From: an uncultured Alphaproteobacteria bacterium
GTDB taxonomy: Bacteria; Pseudomonadota; Alphaproteobacteria; HIMB59; GCA-002718135
Length of the DNA stretch: 64,000 bases
Reading direction: 5' to 3'
Assembly (NCBI GenBank): GCA_902571865.1
Contig: CACGDO010000005.1
Location: forward strand, 65,486-129,485
Below are positions 30,513 through 38,800 of this stretch, piece after piece; position 1 is the stretch's first letter, and each line of letters opens with the position of its first letter. Below the pieces are notes generated by a model. The model was not told the origin of the DNA. It made no database searches and saw nothing but the letters and a program-made list of their open reading frames with translations. The translations under genes and the position numbers were made by a program.

Positions 30513-31369
30513 TTAAAATTTATTGAAGAAATTTTATGATTTTTTTCAAATTTAATAACGATCTGAGCTTTTTTATTTAGATCCTTCATCATCCATTTAG
30601 TTATTTTCTCATAATGTTGAACAAAATATTCAATTTCATTTGGAGTCATTCTTTTTGATTTTTTGTTTTTTGATTGATTAGTTTTTTCCTGCTTTAACCT
30701 CCATTTGAAAACATTATCAAAAGAGGATGTTTTCAAAAAAATAAGTTCATCAAATAATTTAAATAATTTTTTATATTCTAATTTTAATTTATTATTATAG
30801 AAATTTCTCCATTGATATTTTGGATCTTTAATTTTTTCTAAATTATTTATATTTTTATGAAGAATTTTTTTTGGAATTTCTGAACTTCCACAACACCAAC
30901 CTTCTAAGAAAAGAATATCACATTTAGTTTTAGTTATTTTTGTTGATTTAGTCGTATCATCAATCAACTTATCAAATAGAGGGGATGTGATAGGGTATTT
31001 ACTTTTATTGAATTGTTTTATATTTTTAATTAATTTTTCAATATCATGTGTTCCAGGAACACCTCGAGTTATTAACAATTGATGTATTTTATTTGATAAT
31101 TGAGATCGTTGTTTTCTTGATAAATAATAATTATCTAAACTAAGCAAAAGTATTTTCTTATTATAAAACTTTTCAATAGTTTTAGAGATAATATTAATAA
31201 ATGATGATTTTCCAATACCCTGAGAGCCTCCAAATAGGAATTTTTTTGATTTACTAGAGCAAATATAATTAATGATTGGAATTAATTTATCTTCTATATA
31301 CTTTTTGGAATATTCTTTATTATATGTTTTATGTATTTCTATTTGAATATAGTCTATTAATGCACTCAT
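30509..31369 (-). CDS. D-glycerate 3-kinase-like P-loop kinase
   Basis: P-loop 'FLFGGSQGIGKSSFINII', 'LLLSLDNYYLSRKQRSQL', 'TRGVPGTHDIEKL'. Confidence 0.83.
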   Translation of the reverse strand: MSALIDYIQIEIHKTYNKEYSKKYIEDKLIPIINYICSSKSKKFLFGGSQGIGKSSFINIISKTIEKFYNKKILLLSLDNYYLSRKQRSQLSNKIHQLLITRGVPGTHDIEKLIKNIKQFNKSKYPITSPLFDKLIDDTTKSTKITKTKCDILFLEGWCCGSSEIPKKILHKNINNLEKIKDPKYQWRNFYNNKLKLEYKKLFKLFDELIFLKTSSFDNVFKWRLKQEKTNQSKNKKSKRMTPNEIEYFVQHYEKITKWMMKDLNKKAQIVIKFEKNHKISSINFN

Positions 31370-31401
31370 TTAATATTTATTTATAAACAAAATACTTATA
31401 C

Positions 31402-32006
31402 ATGAAATTTCTTTTTGATTTAGGTGGTGTTTTTTTGATTGGGACCCTCATTATTTTTATAAAGATGTAATTAAAGACAAAAAAGAAAGAGACAATTTTC
31501 TCAATAATATTTGCAATGATGAATGGAATGTCCAACAAGATGCTGGAAGACTTATAAAAGATGCTGAAACTGATCTAATCAAAACTTATCCTGATTATGA
31601 AGATAAAATTAAATTATATTATAAAAATCATCATAAAATGTTCAGAAAAATTTTTCAATATTCAGTGGATGTTTTAGATCATTTAAAAAATAAAAAATAT
31701 GAGTGTTATGTTTTGTCAAATTGGTCTTGGGAAACATTTAAAGGTATGGATTTAAAATATCCATTCTTAAATAAATTTGATGGCCTAATAATATCTGGAA
31801 AAGAAAAATTGGTTAAACCTAATGCTGAAATATATAAATTAGCTACAAGTCGTTTTAATCTAATTCCAGAGGAAACTGTATTTATTGATGATAAAAAAGA
31901 GAATATTGAGGCTGCAAAGAAACTTGGTTTTTTAACTATACATTTAACTGACCCTGAAATAATAATTCACGAAATTAATAGATTTATTAAATTTAAGCAT
32001 GAATGA
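31402..32006 (+). pseudogene. HAD superfamily hydrolase interrupted by a -1 homopolymer frameshift (T7 at 31430-31436)
   Basis: Frame 1 gives MKFLFDLGGVF then stops; adding one T gives MKFLFDLGGVFFDWDPHYFYKDVIKDKKER..., continuous with the 31638-32006 ORF ('VLSNWSW', 'KLVKPNAEIYKLA', 'FIDDKKENIEAA'). Confidence 0.85.
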
Positions 32007-33150
32007 AACTTTTGATATTTTAGTTATTGGTGGAGGTATTAATGGTGCTGGAATTGTTAGAGATGCATCAGGCAGAAATTTAAAAGTTTGTTTAGTTGAA
32101 AAAAACACAGTTGGCTCAGCCACTTCATCTTGGTCTACAAAATTAATACACGGCGGATTAAGGTATCTTGAAAATTATGAATTTCGCCTTGTACGTGAAT
32201 CTCTCAAGGAAAGAGAGGTAATTAAAAAAATTGCCAGTAATATAACAACACCATTACCTTTTATTATACCTTATCAAAAATCTTTAAGACCTAAATGGTT
32301 AATTAAATTAGGATTATTTTTATATGATAATATTGGTGGCAAAATGACTATACCAAAATCTTCAACTATAAATATTAAAAAGGAAATTCCTAGCATTTTA
32401 AAAGATCAATTTAAAATTGGTTTCCAATATTATGATTTACAAGTTGATGATAAAAAACTTGTTCAGTTAAATGTTGAAGACGCAAAGAAAAAAGGTGCTA
32501 TTATTATTCAAAATAGAAAAGTTATAGATGCAAAACGAAATAAAAATATTTGGGATATAGCTTTAGATGATAATACTATACTTAAATCTAAAATTCTTAT
32601 TAATGCTGCTGGACCTTGGATAAATGAAGTTTTAAGTAATGTTATTAAATTAAATTCAAATAAATCAATTCGACTTGTAAAAGGTAGTCACATAATAACT
32701 AAAAGTCTTTACCGTCAGAAAAAAGCTTTCACTTTACAAAATGAAGATAACAGAATAATTTTTGTTATACCTTATAAAGATGAATATTCCCTTATTGGCA
32801 CCACCGAAACAGAAGTTTTTTCACCAGAAAATCCAAAAATTGATGAAAGTGAAATTGATTATTTATTAAATTCAGTAAATAAATATTTCATTAAACAAAT
32901 ATCGAGAGATGATGTGGTAAGTTCTTATTCTGGAATTAGACCACTTATTGAAGATTTCAAAGAAGCTTCAAAAGTTACTAGAGACTATATATTCGACTTA
33001 AATGAGGATGGTTCACAGGCACCATTATTAAACATCTATGGAGGAAAACTAACGACTTATAGAAAATTAGCTGAAAATGTTCTTTTAACTCTTAATAAAC
33101 ATATTCCAATAAATAAGGAAAGTTCTTGGACTGCTAAACAAAAACTATAA
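31999..33150 (+). CDS. glpD: FAD-dependent glycerol-3-phosphate dehydrogenase, C-terminally truncated (383 aa)
   Basis: 'ILVIGGGINGAGIVRDASGRNLKVCLVEK', 'SWSTKLIHGGLRYLENYEFRLVRESL', 'YGGKLTTYRKLAE'; ends at the WTA..L region where the usual C-terminal domain would begin. Confidence 0.85.
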   Translation: MNETFDILVIGGGINGAGIVRDASGRNLKVCLVEKNTVGSATSSWSTKLIHGGLRYLENYEFRLVRESLKEREVIKKIASNITTPLPFIIPYQKSLRPKWLIKLGLFLYDNIGGKMTIPKSSTINIKKEIPSILKDQFKIGFQYYDLQVDDKKLVQLNVEDAKKKGAIIIQNRKVIDAKRNKNIWDIALDDNTILKSKILINAAGPWINEVLSNVIKLNSNKSIRLVKGSHIITKSLYRQKKAFTLQNEDNRIIFVIPYKDEYSLIGTTETEVFSPENPKIDESEIDYLLNSVNKYFIKQISRDDVVSSYSGIRPLIEDFKEASKVTRDYIFDLNEDGSQAPLLNIYGGKLTTYRKLAENVLLTLNKHIPINKESSWTAKQKL

Positions 33151-33158
33151 TTGGTATC

Positions 33159-33252
33159 CCTCTTAAATAACTTTTCAAATTTGGTGGGCAGAAAAGTTTT
33201 ATAAGAGGAATACTTCTTATAGGAGGAAATAATATGAACTCTCTGCCCATCA
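33159..33252 (+). ncRNA. Candidate structured RNA element with possible H-type pseudoknot and embedded SD/ATG
   Basis: Arms 33159-33176/33191-33208 pair 15 of 18; loop ggtgggca (33183-33190) complements tgcccatc (33244-33251); SD aggagg 33221-33226 and ATG 33234. Confidence 0.45.
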
Positions 33253-33291
33253 TTATTTTAGTTTAAATTTATGATATTTATTGAAAATTTT

Positions 33292-33330
33292 TAAAAAAGG
33301 GATGTATTGCCCCTTATATTAGGGGCAATA
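33292..33330 (-). terminator. Rho-independent-like terminator of the ugpC-type operon
   Basis: Perfect 10-bp stem tattgcccct-tatatt-aggggcaata (33305-33330) followed on the minus strand by a T-rich tract. Confidence 0.8.
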
Positions 33331-33345
33331 TTCAATACGATTCTA

Positions 33346-34422
33346 TTATTTAAATGCTTGTCCTGAACTGTCAAATAACTGGCATCTTCCAGCAGGAAAA
33401 CCAACTTTTACAGTATCACCAACTTTAATTTCTGAATGTCCTTCAGTTTCAGCAACTAATGGCTCTCCATCTTTTTCAAGGTATAGGTAAGTAACGTCAC
33501 CAAGTTTTTCCACAACAAATACTTTACTCTCCCAAGATCCATCTGCATCACCATTTACTACTAAGTGTTCAGGTCTAATACCTAGAGTTACTGAATCACC
33601 CTCTGAGGAGGATGCTGACATTTTAGAGACTGATATTTTTGACATTCCCATAATATCAACTTCTGTAGCATCAGAACTTTTGCTTAATATCTTACTTGAA
33701 ATAAAGTTCATTTTTGGTGAACCAATAAATCCACCTACGAACATATTATTTGGTCTATCATAAAGTTCTAATGGGGATCCTTTTTGTGAAACGATACCTG
33801 TATCTAGAACAACAATATCGTCAGCTAAAGTCATAGCTTCTGTCTGATCATGTGTAACATAGATCATTGTTGCTTCTAGTTCATTATGAAGTTTTGCTAA
33901 TTCAACTCTCATTTGAACCCTTAATGCAGCATCAAGGTTTGAAAGCGGTTCATCAAATAAGAAAACTTTTGGTTTTCTTGTAATTGCTCTTCCAATAGCA
34001 ACACGTTGTCTTTGACCACCTGAAAGTTGTTTTGGTTTTCTTTGAAGATAATCTTCTATTTGAAGAATTCTTGCTGCCTCATTAACTCTTTCATTAATCT
34101 CATCTTTTGATCTTTTTTCTAATTTCAAACCAAAAGCCATGTTATCAAATACAGTCATGTGAGGGTATAATGCATAAGATTGAAATACCATTGCAATATT
34201 TCTTTGCTTTGGTGGTAAATCATTAACTACCTGACCATCAATTGAAATTGTACCTGAATTAATATCTTCAAGTCCTGCTATCATTCTTAACATAGTTGAT
34301 TTTCCACAACCACTAGGTCCAACTAGAACTGTGAACGATTGACTTTTGATATCTAGGGATACATCCTTAATTACATGGACGTCTCCAAAATATTTGTTAA
34401 CAGTATTTATATTTATATCTGC
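33346..34422 (-). CDS. Carbohydrate ABC transporter ATP-binding protein (UgpC/MalK/MsmK type)
   Basis: Walker A 'GPSGCGKSTMLR', 'LSGGQRQRVAIGRAI', 'LFDEPLSNLDA', C-terminal TOBE-like region; GTG start at 34422 preceded by 'aaaggagg' preferred to listed 34452. Confidence 0.93.
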   Translation of the reverse strand, partial: ADININTVNKYFGDVHVIKDVSLDIKSQSFTVLVGPSGCGKSTMLRMIAGLEDINSGTISIDGQVVNDLPPKQRNIAMVFQSYALYPHMTVFDNMAFGLKLEKRSKDEINERVNEAARILQIEDYLQRKPKQLSGGQRQRVAIGRAITRKPKVFLFDEPLSNLDAALRVQMRVELAKLHNELEATMIYVTHDQTEAMTLADDIVVLDTGIVSQKGSPLELYDRPNNMFVGGFIGSPKMNFISSKILSKSSDATEVDIMGMSKISVSKMSASSSEGDSVTLGIRPEHLVVNGDADGSWESKVFVVEKLGDVTYLYLEKDGEPLVAETEGHSEIKVGDTVKVGFPAGRCQLFDSSGQAFK

Positions 34423-34453
34423 CACTTCATCCTCCTTTGAGCGATCTTTCAAG

Positions 34454-34474
34454 TGTATGAAAACTCATCATACA
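34454..34474. promoter_or_regulatory. Inverted repeat upstream of ATPase gene (possible operator)
   Basis: tgtatga-aaactca-tcataca, 7-bp perfect arms, about 30 nt upstream of the GTG start. Confidence 0.4.
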
Positions 34475-34529
34475 AATATAAAAGCATTTAACGATAATTT
34501 AATATAAAAATCAATAGCTAAAAGGTTTT

Positions 34530-35354
34530 TTATCCTTTTACCGCACCAGCTGTAAGTCCTTTAACAATTCTATTTTGGAAAATTAATACCACAATTAAAA
34601 CAGGTATAGTAACAAGAACCGAAGCTGCCATAATATTTGGCCATGGAATTTCAAATTCACTTTCTCCTCGAAAACTAGCCATGAATACGGGAAGGGTTGT
34701 AACCTCTGGTGATATTGTTAATGTTAATGCAAATAAGAATTCATTCCATGCTCCTATAAAAGCTAATATTCCTGTTGTTACCATTGCTGGCCACATTAAA
34801 GGTAAAAAAACTTTAAATAAAATCACGTAAGAATTTGCGCCATCAACCATTGCTGCTTCTTCAATTTCAATAGGTAAATCTCTTATGAATGCAGTCAATA
34901 TCCATACAGTGAATGGTAAAGAAAAAACAACATAAGACATTATAAGACCTTGATATGTATTATAAACACCAAGACTTCTTACTAATTCAAACATTCCTGA
35001 TAATATTGCTACTTGAGGGAACATTGATGTGCCTAGAATTCCAAGGAGTAAAACTGTCCTCCCTTTAAATTGAATTCTTCCTAAAGCATAAGAAGCTGTC
35101 AATGCAATTAGAAGACAAAATAAAACAGTTAATGTTGAGACTAAAAATGAGTTAAAAAATGTGGAACCAAATGCTGGTCTATTAAGAACATAAATAAAAT
35201 TTTTAAGAACAGGTTCACTAGGCCAATATTCTACAATAAAAGTCCCCGTACCAGCTTTTTTTAATGCCGATACGATTGCCCAATAAAAAGGAAAGCATGT
35301 ATAAACTAAAATTATTAACAATAAGAATACCAGAGATATTTTTTTCCAACTCAT
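34530..35354 (-). CDS. Carbohydrate ABC transporter permease (MalG/UgpE type)
   Basis: EAA motif 'IEEAAMVDGANSYVILFKVFLPLMWPA', C-terminal 'VKGLTAGAVKG'. Confidence 0.92.
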   Translation of the reverse strand: MSWKKISLVFLLLIILVYTCFPFYWAIVSALKKAGTGTFIVEYWPSEPVLKNFIYVLNRPAFGSTFFNSFLVSTLTVLFCLLIALTASYALGRIQFKGRTVLLLGILGTSMFPQVAILSGMFELVRSLGVYNTYQGLIMSYVVFSLPFTVWILTAFIRDLPIEIEEAAMVDGANSYVILFKVFLPLMWPAMVTTGILAFIGAWNEFLFALTLTISPEVTTLPVFMASFRGESEFEIPWPNIMAASVLVTIPVLIVVLIFQNRIVKGLTAGAVKG

Positions 35355-36265
35355 TAATAAACTCCCTGTCTATCAAAACTTGTTTTCGTGATAATTAAGT
35401 AAAGAATTGTGGCAATCGTCAAAAATGCAAACAATAGAGTTGATGCAGCAGATCCTTGTCCTACTTCCATGAAATCAACTAACCATTGTCTGGCGTATAC
35501 GGACATTGAAGCTGTTTCTCTAGAATTTGTAGTGAGTACATATAATAGATCAAAGACTCTCAAAGCATCTAATGTTCTAAATATAATTGCTATAACTAAA
35601 GTTGGTTTAATTAATGGTAAAGTGATATTCCAAAATACTTTCCATGAACTAACACCATCAATTCTTGTTGATTCGTAAATATCTGTTGGGATCATTTGCA
35701 AAGCTGCTAAGGTTAATAATGTTATAAAGGGAGTAGTTTTCCATACGTCTACAATAATAGCAGCTGCCATAGAGCTATCTGGATAAGCTAAAAAAGCTAT
35801 AGGTTCTGAGATTATGCTTAAGTCCATTAAAATTTCATTAAAAACACCAAATTGTTGATTAAACATCCATTGAAACATTTTTGCATTAACAATTGTTGGT
35901 ATTGCCCAAGGTATTAAAATTGCAGCCCTTACAATACCTCTTGCTGGCATATTGTTATTTAAAATTAGAGCAAAGGTGACACCAATTATGGTTTCAAAAA
36001 AAACAGAAAAAAAAGAAAAGATAAAAGTATTTTTAACTGAAACCCACCACCACTCATCATAAAAAAACAGAGTTTCGTAATGAAACCATCCAACATAATT
36101 ATAATTATATAAATCTCCTAATCTAGCATCTGTAAAACTATAATTTATTGTTGTTATAAGAGGGTATATGGCAACGACTGCAAGACAGATAAACATGGGT
36201 GTTAAAAATATCCATGCGGATCTAATTCTTTCTTTTGAAAGTTTTGTTCTTTGAATTTTTGCCAT
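35354..36265 (-). CDS. Carbohydrate ABC transporter permease (MalF/UgpA type)
   Basis: EAA motif 'IYESTRIDGVSSWKVFWNITLPLIKP'. Confidence 0.9.
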   Translation of the reverse strand: MAKIQRTKLSKERIRSAWIFLTPMFICLAVVAIYPLITTINYSFTDARLGDLYNYNYVGWFHYETLFFYDEWWWVSVKNTFIFSFFSVFFETIIGVTFALILNNNMPARGIVRAAILIPWAIPTIVNAKMFQWMFNQQFGVFNEILMDLSIISEPIAFLAYPDSSMAAAIIVDVWKTTPFITLLTLAALQMIPTDIYESTRIDGVSSWKVFWNITLPLIKPTLVIAIIFRTLDALRVFDLLYVLTTNSRETASMSVYARQWLVDFMEVGQGSAASTLLFAFLTIATILYLIITKTSFDRQGVY

Positions 36266-36281
36266 ATGATAATCTAATTAG

Positions 36282-36308
36282 ATTACTGGCGCATTAAGCG
36301 CCAGTAAT
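36282..36308 (-). other. Perfect stem-loop between SBP and permease genes
   Basis: attactggcgc-attaa-gcgccagtaat, 11-bp arms, 12 nt downstream of the SBP stop. Confidence 0.9.
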
Positions 36309-36320
36309 AAAAATATATAA

Positions 36321-37589
36321 TTAGAACTTTCTAGACAGTGCTTTTAAGTCCTTTTCCATTGCAGCAGCTGCATCTTCAGCACTTTTTGAACCAGTTAATA
36401 CTGAATGTACTTCATTAAAGAATACGTTACTAACTTGTCCATAATACTTATGAGATACAGTTGATGGTCTCGCAACAGCGTTATTAAATGTATCAAATAG
36501 CATACCAAAGAAAGGGTTTGCTGCTTTTACATCTAGGTCATCATATAACACAGGTCTTGTTGGAAGATTTGAAGTATCAATTGCTTTAGTCTTCATAACT
36601 TCAACACTTGTCATGTGTTTAATTAAATCAGCTGCAATTTCTGGGTTCTTAGAATTTTTATTCACCATTAATTGCCAGCCTCCTAATGCACCAGTCATTT
36701 TTCCATCTGATCCACCACCAGGTAGTGCCATAGCTCCAACTTTATCTTTGATTGGACTATCATCAGCTTGTGAACGACTCCATGCATATGGCCAGTTTCT
36801 CATAAACACTGCATTACCAGTTTGCCATACACCTCTTGCATCTTCTTCTTTGTAAGTAACAACATCTTCAGGAGAAATTGTTCCTACCCAAGAAGCAGCA
36901 GTTTTAAGTGCAGCAATGGCATTTGGATTATTTATTGAAACCGTACCGTCTGCTTCAATGATATTTCCACCACCAAATGAGTTTACCCATTCAATACCAT
37001 CACAAGTTAAACCTTCGTAAGCAGCACCTTGCCATACAAAACCTTGCATTTTAGCATTTCCTGCAGCTCTTTCTTTGTCTTGAATGAACTGAGCAGTTTC
37101 TGCTAATTCACTCCATGTTGAAGGCGGGCTTTTGCCATATTTATCAAGTAAGTCTGTTCTGTAGTATAAAAGACCTGCATCCGTGAAATAAGGAACAGCA
37201 ACATATTTACCACCAACAGTGTTATTACCTACAATACCTTCAAAGAAATCTGCTTTGTGAGCATCATCAAAAATATTATTTAAATCATATGCACAATCAG
37301 CAAAAATTCCTGGCCAAATAACATCAATCATAAAAATATCGATATCACTTGATCCTGAACTACAAATTTGTTGATACAAATTTAGAGTATCAGTTGCACT
37401 AGCTGGTCTGTAAACATAACCAATTTCGTGACCATTTTCTTCAGCCCAATCAAGAGCAAATCTATAATGCTCTCTCATAGCTCTTTCGTCATCGCCACCC
37501 ATTGTAATGGTAATTTTTGCAGCAAAAACGTTGAATGACATCATTAATGCAACAAAAAAAGTAGCGATTAATTTTAGAGATAATTTCAT
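36321..37589 (-). CDS. Extracellular sugar-binding protein of ABC importer
   Basis: Signal peptide 'MKLSLKLIATFFVALMMSFNVFAA', SBP family 1 features. Confidence 0.92.
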   Translation of the reverse strand: MKLSLKLIATFFVALMMSFNVFAAKITITMGGDDERAMREHYRFALDWAEENGHEIGYVYRPASATDTLNLYQQICSSGSSDIDIFMIDVIWPGIFADCAYDLNNIFDDAHKADFFEGIVGNNTVGGKYVAVPYFTDAGLLYYRTDLLDKYGKSPPSTWSELAETAQFIQDKERAAGNAKMQGFVWQGAAYEGLTCDGIEWVNSFGGGNIIEADGTVSINNPNAIAALKTAASWVGTISPEDVVTYKEEDARGVWQTGNAVFMRNWPYAWSRSQADDSPIKDKVGAMALPGGGSDGKMTGALGGWQLMVNKNSKNPEIAADLIKHMTSVEVMKTKAIDTSNLPTRPVLYDDLDVKAANPFFGMLFDTFNNAVARPSTVSHKYYGQVSNVFFNEVHSVLTGSKSAEDAAAAMEKDLKALSRKF

Positions 37590-37611
37590 ATTTCCTCCTA
37601 CTTAAATGTAA

Positions 37612-37630
37612 TTGTACATTTACTGTACAA
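37612..37630. promoter_or_regulatory. Inverted repeat upstream of SBP gene (possible operator)
   Basis: ttgtaca-tttac-tgtacaa, 7-bp perfect arms, about 23 nt upstream of the SBP ATG. Confidence 0.45.
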
Positions 37631-37736
37631 ATATAAACCACCTATTCACCATCATTATATTAATGTCAATTGGCTAAATAATTCAAAGTGAACAAATTGG
37701 AGTGAAAGTTAAAAAACTATTAAAATCTAATAGTAT

Positions 37737-38738
37737 TTAACTTCTGGAAGGCACTTCTTTTAATATGTGATAACTATTATCTTTATGCTGTTTGACTATA
37801 GCTGGTAATATTTCTTTATAAGCGTCATACAAACTAGTGTTAGCTTTAGGTAATTGATCTTTAATTAAATTACTCAATTTAGGTAAGTTATAGGATGGTA
37901 CAGAAGGAAACATATGATGCTCAACATGATATTCCATATGCCAATATAAAAAACTAAAAATTGGATTAAATCGTACTGATCTAGTTGTATATCGGTGATC
38001 TTTGATATCTTCTGGCAGTCCAAGATGTTGAGTCATATTAAATATATTAATTATGTTACCCCAGTATCTTGGGAAGAATATTAAAAGTGCAGGAAGTGGA
38101 TTCATTAGATAAAATGATAAAGCAAAAGATGCAATCCATAATAAAACATGTATTCTAGATATAAGACGGCATTTTGATATTTCATTTTCAGGTATGCAGT
38201 CTCTCATAACAGGTGTCGTATATCCAAGTGCATGCTTAATTGTTTCAAATTTAAATGAGTTTTTAAAATATATGAGTTCATAAAATGGTACAAAACTAAA
38301 TAAAAAACTTTTTAAACTTGGGTACTCATGAAATAATGCAGCTTCAAAATCATGAGGATCATTAACTGATGATGTATTACTATGATGCCTAAAATGACTC
38401 CAAGTCCATCTTGTAGGTTCGAAGTCCGTCATAAAAGAACCTATCTGATAAAAGATTTCGTTTAAATATTTTGATTTAAATGCAGTTCTATGACCGCACT
38501 CATGCCAAATGGGATTGCTGGAATAAAAAAGAACTCCGTATAACCATAACCATAATATTGTCCACCATGTTCCCCATGTTGCAACTGACATATAACCTAA
38601 GAAAAATAATAATATGAAATACAAAGTTACGTGTCGCAATCCTTTAAGATCACTTTTTTTAGATAATTGTTTTAAGTCTTTTTTGCTTATTTCAGCTCTA
38701 AACCATTTTTCATCAACATTATCTAATTTTTCATTCAT
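37737..38738 (-). CDS. Membrane fatty acid desaturase, copy 1
   Basis: His boxes 'HECGH', 'HFRHHSNT', 'EYHVEHHMFP'. Confidence 0.9.
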   Translation of the reverse strand: MNEKLDNVDEKWFRAEISKKDLKQLSKKSDLKGLRHVTLYFILLFFLGYMSVATWGTWWTILWLWLYGVLFYSSNPIWHECGHRTAFKSKYLNEIFYQIGSFMTDFEPTRWTWSHFRHHSNTSSVNDPHDFEAALFHEYPSLKSFLFSFVPFYELIYFKNSFKFETIKHALGYTTPVMRDCIPENEISKCRLISRIHVLLWIASFALSFYLMNPLPALLIFFPRYWGNIINIFNMTQHLGLPEDIKDHRYTTRSVRFNPIFSFLYWHMEYHVEHHMFPSVPSYNLPKLSNLIKDQLPKANTSLYDAYKEILPAIVKQHKDNSYHILKEVPSRS

Positions 38739-38800
38739 GAAGCTATTTATAAAAAAAAAGTAAATATATTTAAAGTTAAATATTCAACTATATTGTCTCA

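Noticed and set aside
33292-33330. 33305-33330 hairpin as part of the novel RNA element
   Set aside because: A perfect 10-bp stem plus T-tract on the minus strand is best explained as the terminator of the converging ABC operon.
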